Positions 28,846-37,227 of a stretch of DNA of 64,000 nt are shown one piece after another. The first letter of the stretch is position 1; each line of letters begins with the position of its first letter. A program made the translations under genes and the position numbers. Below the pieces are notes generated by a model. That model saw only the letters and a program-made list of their open reading frames with translations. It was not told where the DNA came from and did not search any database. Source of the stretch: Chitinophaga sedimenti. Its GTDB lineage: Bacteria; Bacteroidota; Bacteroidia; Chitinophagales; Chitinophagaceae. The DNA lies in contig NZ_JAKUKA010000001.1 in the NCBI RefSeq assembly GCF_023156195.1, positions 1,364,001-1,428,000 on the forward strand. The letters are read 5' to 3'.

Positions 28846-30005
28846 ACAGGAGACTGACAATTGCAGCTTTGCTGTTAGCCGCTGCTATCCCTGGCTTTGC
28901 GCAGGTGAAGAAAACGATCAACATCAGCGGTAAGGTGCAGATATTAAATCCTGAACCGTTGAAGAAATATAACATGGTATGGCTGAAAAAGGGTGCGGGT
29001 GCGTCCGCAAAAACCGTGGATTCAGTCGCCGTGAAACCCGACGGCTCGTTCAGCTTTAAACTGCCGGTAAGCAAACCGGGCGTGTACCAGCTGGACATCC
29101 TGAAGTGGCAGACCACCGCCTTTTGGGCCGACCAGGATCTTACCGTACTGGCACGTGGTTACGATACTTCCAAATACCAGCGTAAGAATTCCGGTTTTGT
29201 GGAAGTGACCAGCAAATCACCGGGCACCCGGTTGATTAACATGGCCATGTATGACCGTTACCTGGACGAAATCGTGAAAGACGATCTGCTGGACGAAGGC
29301 TTTGCCGCCCAGAAAAACCGCCAGGCCGATACGGCCTGGTATACTTACTACCGCAAACAGATGTTGTACCGCAAGGTGGAAGAACTGGGCGACGCCCGTG
29401 AACGCAAGTTGATCGCGGCCACCGGCGACCACCCTGCATCTGTATACCTGCTGGCGACGAGTGCAAAGAAAGACGGTAATTACATCCTGGGCCAGTTGGA
29501 CAAGCTGCTGGCAGCCGATCCCACGTTGGAAGACGCGATCATCGTTCGCAAAGAACTGGCGGAACGGATAGCGCAGGAGCGTAAGTTGCAAAAGGGAAGC
29601 GTGGCGCCGGAAATTGCATATAAGAATCCCGAGGGCAAAGTAACAAGCCTTTCTTCCTACAAAGGAAAGTACGTACTGGTCGATTTCTGGGCCAGCTGGT
29701 GTGGCCCCTGCCGGAAGTCGATTCCGCGCCTGAAGGAGCTGTACGGTATGTATAACGCGAAAGGCTTTGATATCCTGAGCATCTCTGTAGACAAAGACAG
29801 CGATGCCTGGCGCCGGGCAATGGCGGAAGAGCAGATGCCCTGGTCGCAGGTGATCAGCCCCAATTCGAATAAAACCTTATCGGACTTTATGATACAGGGC
29901 ATTCCAACCATGTTCCTGCTGGACAGGGACGGGAAGATCGTAGAACGGTTTACCGGCTACAGTTCCCGGCTGGATGAATTGTTGAAAGAGAAGATGGGCG
30001 CATAA
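28842..30005 (+). CDS. TlpA-like thioredoxin-fold protein (second copy)
   Basis: This 387-residue protein has a signal peptide (IAALLLAAAIPGFAQ), a DUF4369-like beta domain (ISGKVQILNPEPLKKYNMVW), a helical middle part and a C-terminal thioredoxin fold with DFWASWCGPCRKSIPRL near residue 285. It is paralogous to the gene just upstream and coupled to it by a four-base overlap. A bidirectional terminator follows immediately, so it ends the operon that begins with the SusC gene or the sigma factor. Confidence 0.9.
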   Translation: MNRRLTIAALLLAAAIPGFAQVKKTINISGKVQILNPEPLKKYNMVWLKKGAGASAKTVDSVAVKPDGSFSFKLPVSKPGVYQLDILKWQTTAFWADQDLTVLARGYDTSKYQRKNSGFVEVTSKSPGTRLINMAMYDRYLDEIVKDDLLDEGFAAQKNRQADTAWYTYYRKQMLYRKVEELGDARERKLIAATGDHPASVYLLATSAKKDGNYILGQLDKLLAADPTLEDAIIVRKELAERIAQERKLQKGSVAPEIAYKNPEGKVTSLSSYKGKYVLVDFWASWCGPCRKSIPRLKELYGMYNAKGFDILSISVDKDSDAWRRAMAEEQMPWSQVISPNSNKTLSDFMIQGIPTMFLLDRDGKIVERFTGYSSRLDELLKEKMGA

Positions 30006-30008
30006 AAG

Positions 30009-30044
30009 CAATGCCGGGGAGTTGTCCCTGGCATTGTTGTTTTT
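30009..30044. terminator. bidirectional terminator between TlpA and AraC genes
   Basis: CAATGCCGGGGA (30009-30020) pairs with TCCCTGGCATTG (30025-30036) around GTTG, and TTGTTTTT follows on the plus strand. The stem starts right after the TlpA stop and the convergent AraC stop is at 30043, so it can serve both genes. Confidence 0.8.
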
Positions 30045-30848
30045 AGAACGAGGACGGCGCCTTCCCAAACATCTTTTAAAAGAATGAGAAAAGTGAGAAA
30101 GGCTTTCAAACCCCAGGTCGAGATAAATAGACGAGGCCTTTTTATGCTTTTTCTCGATCAGGTATTTTGCTTCTAACAACCGCCTTTCCTGCAGCCACTG
30201 CCTTGGTGATGCATCGAACGTTTTCCTGAAATCTCTTTTAAATCCCGCCAGGCTTCTGCCGGTTAGCTGCGCGAATTTCTCTACTGGCACGTTAAACTGG
30301 AAATTGCTCAGCATAAATTGTTCGAGGTCTATTTTGTAAGGCTCAGAAAAATCGAACAGGAACGACTTCAGTTCCGGCATGGCATGCAGCAGCAGTTGTA
30401 CGGCTTCTTTCACTTTCAGTATACCCATGGCATTGCTCAGCTTTTCGTCCGGGTTGCGCACATAAGGCAGCACGGATTGAAAGTACCCGCGCAGGAAATC
30501 GTTGGGCGGTATCAATATGTTAGCCGGGCCGGTGTGTTTGTCGTGCACGGTGATCTTTTGTTCCAGCGCGATCATGCGGAGCAGTTCCTCTTTCAGGGAG
30601 ATGACAATCGTTTCATAGTCCTCGCCGGGTAATGGGTTTTTAGTGATTTGCCCGAGCTGGTTTTTACCGATGAGGAGCATTTGTCCCTTTTGCATAGACA
30701 CCTTCTCTGTCGCGGTTTCCAGGATGAAGTGGCCGGAAACGAGCATCACCAGGGTGTTGTGCGACAGAAAGCCCACTGTTTCGCGGCGCATGGCCGTGAG
30801 GTGGGAGAAGAAGATGATGCCGGGAACGATTTCGTTGGGATGCGTCAT
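30043..30848 (-). CDS. AraC family transcriptional regulator (one frameshift near the end)
   Basis: Repaired to about 268 residues, starting at MTHPNEIVPG at 30848. The N-terminal half is a cupin-like sensing domain (VSMQKGQMLLIGKNQ). The C-terminal AraC domain reads VEKFAQLTGRSLAGFKRDF and SIYLDLGFESLSHFSHSFK. As read, a missing A near 30073 sends the frame past its true stop into the TlpA gene. One added base gives SFKKMFGKAPSSF and a TAA at 30043-30045, the standard ending. The effector is unknown. It lies next to, and may control, the aldo/keto reductase gene upstream on the same strand. Confidence 0.85.
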
Positions 30849-30865
30849 GCTGTAAAGGTATTGAA

Positions 30866-30890
30866 TAAAAGGGGCCGGCATGCGGCCCCT
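30866..30890 (-). terminator. rho-independent terminator of the aldo/keto reductase gene
   Basis: On the minus strand AGGGGCCG and CGGCCCCT pair around CATGC and run into TTTTATT. It lies 7 bases after the reductase stop codon and before the AraC gene, so these two are probably separate transcripts. Confidence 0.75.
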
Positions 30891-30897
30891 CAATTGT

Positions 30898-31869
30898 CTA
30901 GCGTTGCAGGTACGTCCCTCCGAGGATCGCTCCTGGCGCAAATACCGTGTTTAAGGTGTTCATTTCGTCATTGGAGAACGTGATGCTCATAGCAGCGGTG
31001 TTTTCCGGCAGTCGGGACCTGCGGCTCATGCTCACGAGGGGCATGATGTGGGCGCCCTGTGCATTTACCCACGCGATAGCCAGCTGGGTAGGCGTATAGC
31101 CCTTGTCGTTGGCCATCTGCTTCAGTACTTCCACTTTCTCCAGGTTTTTCACGAGGTTGTCGCCCTGGAAGCGGGAGAAGTGGTTGAGATGGCTGTTAGC
31201 GGCGAGCGGCGCTTTCATATCGCCGGTGAGCAGGCCTTCGGCGGTATTAGCGAAAGCCACCACGCTGATGCCGAGTTCTTTGGCGGTGGGCAGCAGTTCG
31301 CTTTCAATCTGGCGGTCGGCCAGCGAATAACCAATTTCGAGAGCGCTTACGGGGTACACGCTATGTGCTTTACGCAACTGTGCAGCGGTAATTTCAGAGA
31401 CGCCGAGGTGCCTTACTTTTCCTTCTTTGATCAGGTCGGCGATGGTGCCGATGATATCTTCCACGGGCACGCTGTTATCCATGCGGCAGGGCTGGTACAG
31501 GTCGATGTAATCGGTGCCGAGGCGGGTTAAGGAATAATTGATGAAGTTTTTGATCGCAATGGGACGGAGGTCGAGCCCGAGCCACTGGCTGCCGTAGAAG
31601 ATAGCGCCGAATTTAACGCTGATAAAGGCATCGCTCCGGCGGCCTTTGATGGCTTTGCCCACGAGCAGTTCGTTGTGGCCGGCGCCGTAGAAATCGCCGG
31701 TATTCACGAAGTTGATGCCATTGTCCAGGGCGGCCTGTATGGTGGCGACGCTTTCTGCTTCGTCCGGGTGCTGGCTGCCCCAAACGGGCGACATGCGCAT
31801 GCAGCCAAGGCCAAGTTTGGAAACCTGCGGGCCGTTGGCGCCGAGGGAGATCTTTGGTATTGTGGTCAT
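30898..31869 (-). CDS. aldo/keto reductase
   Basis: This 323-residue TIM-barrel oxidoreductase has LGLGCMRMSPVWG at the start, the catalytic Asp-Tyr pair in NTGDFYGAG (near residue 58-61), Lys in ISVKFGA near 84, and the position usually holding His in DLYQPCRMD, where Gln replaces it. The NADPH-binding text appears near QLAIAWV and PLVSMSRRSRL. The His substitution is seen in some AKR13-like members. It reduces an unknown carbonyl. The promoter box on the minus strand is CACCTTTG, one base off consensus. Confidence 0.88.
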   Translation of the reverse strand: MTTIPKISLGANGPQVSKLGLGCMRMSPVWGSQHPDEAESVATIQAALDNGINFVNTGDFYGAGHNELLVGKAIKGRRSDAFISVKFGAIFYGSQWLGLDLRPIAIKNFINYSLTRLGTDYIDLYQPCRMDNSVPVEDIIGTIADLIKEGKVRHLGVSEITAAQLRKAHSVYPVSALEIGYSLADRQIESELLPTAKELGISVVAFANTAEGLLTGDMKAPLAANSHLNHFSRFQGDNLVKNLEKVEVLKQMANDKGYTPTQLAIAWVNAQGAHIMPLVSMSRRSRLPENTAAMSITFSNDEMNTLNTVFAPGAILGGTYLQR

Positions 31870-32013
31870 GTTCGTTGTTTTATCGTTGATGATACAAAGG
31901 TGGGGGATTAGGCTTTTAGGGGGATTTCCTTAGTGGCTCAATTTGGTTGTCTGGGTGGCTCATTTGAAAGTTGGGATAAACTTCGTATTTTCTACAGGAA
32001 ACAAACATCCATT

Positions 32014-32874
32014 ATGCCACCAGTTTTGTTAATCATCTGTCTTTTTGTTCAGTCATCCCAGCAGCCATACCTTGGACAGTCGCCTCCCGGCATGACCCCG
32101 GAAATATTTGCACCCGGCCTGGTGTCGCTGCCAGGGCAGCATGAATTCGGTTCCGTATTTTCCCGCGATGGGAGTACGTTGTACTATGGCGTGGACAAGC
32201 ACGGCAAAGCGGAAACACGCTGTTTTAAAACGGGTTGGACGAAGCCACAGGTCATTCTTTCCGATTCGATCTTCAGTTTTAATGATCCGATGTTATCGCC
32301 GGATGAAAACAGGTTGTATTTCATTTCGGATAAATCGCAGGGTAACGGGGCTAAGAAGAGGGATTACGACATCTGGTATGTAGAGAAAGCGGGGGAGGGC
32401 TGGTCGGCGCCCGTTAACGCCGGCGCAGCGATTAACTCGGATGCTCATGAATACTATGTTTCGTTTGCACAAAACGGGACAATGTATTTTTCGTCCAATC
32501 GCAATGCCGCAGGAGGCTTCGATATTTACACGGCCGATGGTGTGCAGCAGCCGTTGCCACTGGATAGCAACATCAACACGAAAGAATATGAGGCGGATGT
32601 ATTTGTGGCGCCGGATGAATCGTACCTTATCTTTTGCGCTGCGCGGCCGGATGGATATGGCGCCGGGGATTTATACATCAGTTTTAAGAAGAAAAATGGG
32701 AGCTGGACACCCGCGAAGAATATGGGAGAAACGATCAATTCGCCGGGGCATGAGCTGTGCCCGTTCGTTTCCGGCGACGGGAAGTATTTCTTCTATACGA
32801 GCCGGCAGGATATATATTGGGTGGATGCGGGCATCATTCACAAACTGAAAAGATCGCTTTGGCCGGCTTTTTGA
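32014..32874 (+). CDS. WD40-like (PD40/TolB-type) beta-propeller exported protein
   Basis: This 286-residue protein starts at the ATG at 32014 (MPPVLLIICLFVQSS), a short signal peptide. It has repeated PD40 blades: SRDGSTLYYGV, SPDENRLYFISDK, AQNGTMYFSSNR with GFDIYT, APDESYLIFCAA and SGDGKYFFYTS. These propellers occur alone or in OmpA-linked proteins and usually mediate protein contacts at the envelope. The frame is open further upstream without a signal. The function is unknown. Confidence 0.82.
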   Translation: MPPVLLIICLFVQSSQQPYLGQSPPGMTPEIFAPGLVSLPGQHEFGSVFSRDGSTLYYGVDKHGKAETRCFKTGWTKPQVILSDSIFSFNDPMLSPDENRLYFISDKSQGNGAKKRDYDIWYVEKAGEGWSAPVNAGAAINSDAHEYYVSFAQNGTMYFSSNRNAAGGFDIYTADGVQQPLPLDSNINTKEYEADVFVAPDESYLIFCAARPDGYGAGDLYISFKKKNGSWTPAKNMGETINSPGHELCPFVSGDGKYFFYTSRQDIYWVDAGIIHKLKRSLWPAF

Positions 32875-32920
32875 AAGGAGTATCTTGCAAAAAAGATTTG
32901 TTTAAATAACCCGTGCTTAA

Positions 32921-33760
32921 ATGAAACCGCACTACCTGAAACTGGGCATCGGCGCCCTTGTTGGCCTTTTCGCCATATCCGCCTGTAAAAAAGACAAAGA
33001 CAACAAACCTGGCAACCCCAATCACCTGATATCCGCTATTCACCTGGATGGAGCGCTGCTGGACAGCTTTACCTACAATGACAAACGACAGCTGACGCAA
33101 TTGTTTCATCTGGATGGACATATACAGTTCGAGTACGACGCCAGCGGCAGGTGTGTATGCGTGAAATATTACGAATTGGGGACTACCCTCACGGGAAAGG
33201 ATACACTCGTATACAGTGGCCGCGATTTTACCATTTACACCGAAGATGACGACGATCCGTTTGAGCTCGACAACGGCCGTGTATATAAGGTGGGGAACGA
33301 TGGCATTACCCTGGCAGGCAGTAAAGATACCGTTGTGAGCTCAACGGACAGGAAGCGCCTGAACTATATAGAAACGACCTACAGTGGCGGCAACCCGCTT
33401 ACCAATAAAACCGTGGACTACCTTGCCATTCCCACTTCCGGGTATGTAAGCAGCCAAACCACTACGCTCACTTATCGATATGATAACAAGCCCAATGGTT
33501 TGCGTTGGATCTTCCAACATAACCCGTATGCAGGCTACCTGTTAAACCATGTTATCTTCCCTTCACCCGTTTTTTCCGGCGGTAAAAACAACTTTACGGG
33601 CTTTAAGTACGAAGATGTAACGACAAGTTACACGGATGTGATGGACTATGTAGCGGTGAATACTTACGATCCCGCCTCGGGCTTTTTAGCAGCGCAGGAG
33701 ATAAAAGCGGGCAATAGTGTGGAGACGACTTTAACCTACCATTACCGGGTAGTGGAGTAA
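32921..33760 (+). CDS. lipoprotein with YD-like repeats (DUF4595-like)
   Basis: This 279-residue protein has the lipobox GLFAISACKKD. The remainder reads as YD/Rhs-like strands (SFTYNDKRQLTQLFHLDGHIQFEYDASGR, then NYIETTYSGGN and TLTYHYRV at the end), as in DUF4595-type Bacteroidota lipoproteins. It is probably displayed on the cell surface or in the periplasm. The function is unknown. A similar lipoprotein, also with TYEYDKDN and YTYDDKKN repeats, is encoded near 43.6-44.5 kb. Confidence 0.75.
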   Translation: MKPHYLKLGIGALVGLFAISACKKDKDNKPGNPNHLISAIHLDGALLDSFTYNDKRQLTQLFHLDGHIQFEYDASGRCVCVKYYELGTTLTGKDTLVYSGRDFTIYTEDDDDPFELDNGRVYKVGNDGITLAGSKDTVVSSTDRKRLNYIETTYSGGNPLTNKTVDYLAIPTSGYVSSQTTTLTYRYDNKPNGLRWIFQHNPYAGYLLNHVIFPSPVFSGGKNNFTGFKYEDVTTSYTDVMDYVAVNTYDPASGFLAAQEIKAGNSVETTLTYHYRVVE

Positions 33761-34640
33761 AACGGTGCTTCCTGGACGGCTTTGGCGTGATGGCGATGCA
33801 GGGGGCAGGGAGTAGGCGTTTGCGGCGTGGCTCCGGTTGTTTCACTGCTGCGGGCAGTAATTGCTGCACCGCTTCAATAACTGGTAATTCCACTTCAATT
33901 GCCTGTGCTGCTTCGGCCACCTCCGCTATGACTGCGGCGCCGCCATACACTTCTTCCTTCCCGTCGAATAAACTAATACCAAATGCAAGGAATCCGCATC
34001 CTGTTGCCTCTTCCGGCAGTTGCACGTGGAGGTGGGTTCCTGCGGTTTGCGCTGCATGCAGCGAGATAGCTTCAGAGAGCACGGTTTTGTTCACTGTTGC
34101 CCCTGCCTCAAAGTCTATCATGGCAAATACGGCCCGGAACTTTACGTGTGTAACGCCGCCGGGGCAACGTAGTTGCGTGGTCGGGCGAAAGGCCGGTATC
34201 TCCACCAGGGCTTCCTGTTTTGCGGTATCAATATGTGTGGTGTAAGTAGCAAAAAAGGTATTGCTTAGCGTATGTCGGGAACCACCAAATTCAAACCGGC
34301 GGAGCAAGTGGAGCGATCCTTCCGCGAGTAGCTTTTTCCCACATGCAGCAGCGGGGGCGGAGGCGATCACTTTATGCAGTACGCTGGTCAGGCGGTTGTG
34401 CATGTCTTTGTCCTTTGTAGTACAGATAATCTCATGCAGGGCGGTACGCAGTACTTTACCGCTGCTGGAGGCCTGTAGAAAGTCGGACAGGCTTTTGCGG
34501 CTGCCCTTAAATGCCTTGTCATGTAATACCTGCTCTCGTTTGGGGCCGGGTTTGCGCCTTATTTTGTAGCCGTTTTCCATCCGGATGATCGTGTGACCTT
34601 CCAACATGGCGTCGAGTTGTTGTTGCATTTTGTTTCTCAT
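33603..34640 (-). CDS. uncharacterised protein, doubtful C-terminus
   Basis: The 345-residue reading begins MRNKMQQQLDAMLEGH and has a basic N-terminal region (KIRRKPGPKREQ) followed by helical and then beta-rich text; I recognise no family and see no signal peptide. The last 50 residues are Pro/Arg-rich and overlap 158 bases of the convergent lipoprotein gene, which is implausible. If one base is missing in the C5 run near 33802, the protein would instead end at 33742 after about 300 residues, with only 19 bases of overlap. An array of seven TGTCG motifs lies 54-121 bases upstream of its start. Confidence 0.6.
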   Translation of the reverse strand: MRNKMQQQLDAMLEGHTIIRMENGYKIRRKPGPKREQVLHDKAFKGSRKSLSDFLQASSSGKVLRTALHEIICTTKDKDMHNRLTSVLHKVIASAPAAACGKKLLAEGSLHLLRRFEFGGSRHTLSNTFFATYTTHIDTAKQEALVEIPAFRPTTQLRCPGGVTHVKFRAVFAMIDFEAGATVNKTVLSEAISLHAAQTAGTHLHVQLPEEATGCGFLAFGISLFDGKEEVYGGAAVIAEVAEAAQAIEVELPVIEAVQQLLPAAVKQPEPRRKRLLPAPCIAITPKPSRKHRFTPLPGNGRLKSSPHYCPLLSPALLKSPRRDRKYSPLHSPSHPCNLSLHLRT

Positions 34641-34693
34641 AAACGATGGTTTGAATTAAAGATAATGGGGCTGAGGGACCTGGCCAAACAGGG

Positions 34694-34760
34694 TGTCGTA
34701 AAGTGTCGCAATTGTCGTTTTTTGTCGCAATTGTCGTTTTATGTCGTTTTGTGTCGTTTT
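34694..34760. repeat. array of seven TGTCG motifs at about 9.7-bp spacing
   Basis: TGTCG starts at 34694, 34704, 34713, 34723, 34732, 34742 and 34752 (spacings 10, 9, 10, 9, 10, 10). The fillers are mostly TTTT or CAAT. All copies face the same helix side, upstream of the unknown minus-strand gene. It might be a cooperative operator array, an iteron-like site or a slipped-strand product. The rest of 34641-34926 shows no gene. Confidence 0.7.
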
Positions 34761-34926
34761 CTTAGGCAATGTATCAGCAAATAAAGAGTTAGCTTTAGCC
34801 CGCCTTTTCCTACTGTAATTCTACTATGATCCTACTGCGATAGCATGAATACGCCATCCCCAATGGCGAGCAAGGGCTATGTAAAGGCATGGTTAAGCCC
34901 ATCAACCTGTAGAAAAATAGCAACAT

Positions 34927-35607
34927 TCAAGTGATACGCGGGCAGTTCAGGGACTTTGCCCACTTTTCCTGTCCGCAACGTTTGCAGATATGTTTGCCGG
35001 TGTGGAGAGGTCCGGTAGTGCCGCAGTAGCAGCAGGAATAGAGTCCTTCTTCTGAAATCTCTGAACATTCTACGGTATGCGTGGATGGCAATACCGGCAG
35101 CCCGGGCTTTACTTCTTCATCCGGGAAATAGAAAAAACTCACGGAACCATTGGTCTCCAGGATGCCGAGCCGCACCTGTCCCATATGTTCAATTCCCTTT
35201 CCCCGCATCTCGGCAAAAAATTCATCTTTGGCAAAGGGGGATTTGCCTTTGTTATTGAGCACAATTTCTCCGTTCTCGATGATCACCACGGGATCGCCTT
35301 CCAGTACGCTTTCGAACTTCTCGTTTTTGGCGGCCAGCCAGGTAAGCAGGCGGTAAAACGCAAGGATCGCGGCAAATACGACCAGGGAGGGTATAATGGC
35401 GTCGTCTTCATGGAACATCGGGTCACCGGCGGCGGAGCCCAGGGCAATGATGATCGCTACCTCGAAGATCGATAACTGCCGTACGCCCTTTTTACCGGAG
35501 GCGCGGAGGAGGAGCAGTACGAAGATGAACATGATGAGGGTGCGGACGACGATTTCCAGGGCGGCGGCGCCGTCGAAGTCTTTGATGAATATTTGTTGCC
35601 ATTCCAT
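34927..35607 (-). CDS. YetF/DUF421 membrane protein with C-terminal zinc ribbon
   Basis: This protein of about 226 residues starts at MEWQQIFIKD. It has two or three transmembrane helices in the first 100 residues (TLIMFIFVLLLLRASG, VAIIIALGSAAGD, LVVFAAILAFYRLLTWL). A cytosolic DUF421 beta domain follows (EGDPVVIIENGEI, KDEFFAEMRGKGI, VRLGILETNGSVSFFYF). Unusually, the C-terminus adds a zinc ribbon: CCYCG and CKRCG. DUF421 proteins have been linked to spore germination and stress in Bacillus, but their biochemical role is unknown. It is probably monocistronic. Confidence 0.85.
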   Translation of the reverse strand: MEWQQIFIKDFDGAAALEIVVRTLIMFIFVLLLLRASGKKGVRQLSIFEVAIIIALGSAAGDPMFHEDDAIIPSLVVFAAILAFYRLLTWLAAKNEKFESVLEGDPVVIIENGEIVLNNKGKSPFAKDEFFAEMRGKGIEHMGQVRLGILETNGSVSFFYFPDEEVKPGLPVLPSTHTVECSEISEEGLYSCCYCGTTGPLHTGKHICKRCGQEKWAKSLNCPRIT

Positions 35608-35702
35608 ATGGGTAGGCTGTGGCAAATTTTATTCCAGCAGCGGAGTTACGATGAGGGAGTGATCTGGATTGAAACTTCCCTGTGCTGCTTTAACATGATA
35701 AC

Positions 35703-35724
35703 GCCCCGGGTTACTTCCCGGGGC
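35703..35724 (-). terminator. strong hairpin after the SusD gene
   Basis: GCCCCGGG (35703-35710) pairs with CCCGGGGC (35717-35724), 18 bases after the minus-strand SusD stop. No T-run follows on the minus strand, so rho-independent termination is uncertain. Confidence 0.45.
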
Positions 35725-35741
35725 GCTTCTTAATTTAATCG

Positions 35742-37208
35742 CTATTGATTATACTGCGGATTCTGCTGTTCCTGCAACCCAGGGTTCGCATTGATCTCCG
35801 TTTGCGAAATAGGCAGTATCGTCTTAAAGAACGTCCTGTCTATGGTTTTAGGCCGTGTGGCTACCGTTAGCCCGATCACTTCATCATTAAATGTGATAGA
35901 TTTATTCAACCGCATCATATCAAAGAAACGGTGCCCCTCGCCAAACAATTCTTTACTTCTTTCGTCCAGGATCATGTCTATTGTTATCGTGCCTGCAGTG
36001 GCAGCGGGCAGGTTCGGCGAACGTTTGCGGATGGCGTTGAGGTAAGTGGCGGCTTTGCCCGCATCCGTCGGCAGCGCCGCTTCGGCTGCTATTAAGTAGA
36101 TTTCAGACAACCTGATTACTTTTATGTTCACAGCGGTGGGCGTTGTTTTGCCATCGCCGGCCAGTGCGGTACTACCGTTGTATTTGTACAGCGATCCTTT
36201 ACGGGGAGCGAGGGCTGTGGAGGTTTCATCGTCGTTCATCACGCCCCATCTTACATCTGCTGCATCCTGTTTTAACCGGTTCAGGAAGTAATCGCTTGCC
36301 ATATACCAGCCCAGCACATTGCTGCCGCCTTCTCCTTTTTTCCGGAGATAGGCGCCCAGGGAGGTAAGCCCCAGATCGCCCTCCAGCGGATAAATACCCA
36401 GTTCAAAGATGGACTCTGTACCAAACTGTGTTTTCCAGGAGTCTACCCAGTTAGCGTTGGTGTACAACACATAGGGACTGGTAGTAATCACTTCTTCGGC
36501 ATATTTCAAGGCGTTGGCGTGATCTTTCATATAGAGATACACACGGGCCTGTAAGGCAATGTTGCCGAAGTAATTGATGAAGCCATTGGTTTTGGTCTTC
36601 ACCAGTAACGGCGCGGCGGTGGTGAGGTCGCTGAGGATCTGCGTGTAGTTTTCCGCTACGGTATTCCGGAGCGGCTGTGCGGAGGAAACGAGGGGTGTGG
36701 TCACATTGGGTACACCGTACGCGTCTTTGTTATCATCATATGATTTGCCATATAAACGCACGAGATCGAAATACATCAATGCCCGGAGGGTGAGCGCCTG
36801 TCCTTTATAGGTGGCAAAGCCGGTAGCGCCGCCGGCTTCCAGTTTTTCGATGTTTTGCAGCAGGTTGTTTACCTGTAACAGGATGAAGTAGATCTGTGAC
36901 CAGTAACCGGAATAACTGCCGGTGGTGGGAGCGTGGTTAAAGGTGTACAATCCGTCATTACCTCTTCCCTGCGATGGAATGACCATATCGCCGCCTTTGG
37001 CGTCTGCGTACATTATGAAGTTTCTGCCATAGTAGTCGCCGTTGGTCATGCTGCGTTCAATACCATTAATCATGATCTGCGCATCCGCGGGCGTTTTGAT
37101 GGAGGTGCCGGCATCTACCTGGTTGGTGGGCTTTTCGTCGAGAAATTTACTGCACGAAGAAAAACCGATGACCACCGCGCATACCAGTAATATTTTCACT
37201 TTATTCAT
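35742..37208 (-). CDS. SusD/RagB outer-membrane lipoprotein
   Basis: This protein of about 488 residues has the lipobox CAVVIGFSSCSKFLDEKP. SusD helices include LTLRALMYFDLVRLYGKSYDDNKDAYG and ALQARVYLYMKDHANALKYAEEV. The C-terminal RagB part contains YLNAIRKRSPNLP and DERSKELFGEGHRFFDMMR. The ATG at 37208 is preferred over a TTG two codons earlier. The SusC gene ends 20 bases upstream on the same strand, so the two are co-transcribed. No sigma/FecR pair is adjacent. Confidence 0.95.
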   Translation of the reverse strand: MNKVKILLVCAVVIGFSSCSKFLDEKPTNQVDAGTSIKTPADAQIMINGIERSMTNGDYYGRNFIMYADAKGGDMVIPSQGRGNDGLYTFNHAPTTGSYSGYWSQIYFILLQVNNLLQNIEKLEAGGATGFATYKGQALTLRALMYFDLVRLYGKSYDDNKDAYGVPNVTTPLVSSAQPLRNTVAENYTQILSDLTTAAPLLVKTKTNGFINYFGNIALQARVYLYMKDHANALKYAEEVITTSPYVLYTNANWVDSWKTQFGTESIFELGIYPLEGDLGLTSLGAYLRKKGEGGSNVLGWYMASDYFLNRLKQDAADVRWGVMNDDETSTALAPRKGSLYKYNGSTALAGDGKTTPTAVNIKVIRLSEIYLIAAEAALPTDAGKAATYLNAIRKRSPNLPAATAGTITIDMILDERSKELFGEGHRFFDMMRLNKSITFNDEVIGLTVATRPKTIDRTFFKTILPISQTEINANPGLQEQQNPQYNQ

Positions 37209-37227
37209 CTTCAATAAGTTTAGTCAA

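Noticed and set aside
29877-30941. A 354-codon AraC reading extending into the TlpA gene
   Set aside because: The extra C-terminus overlaps a well supported convergent gene; one added base gives the normal AraC ending at 30043, and the N-terminal extension precedes the natural Met at 30848.
34694-34760. TGTCG array as a CRISPR array
   Set aside because: The repeats are 5 bases with 4-5 base fillers; CRISPR repeats and spacers are each above 20 bases and no cas gene is near.
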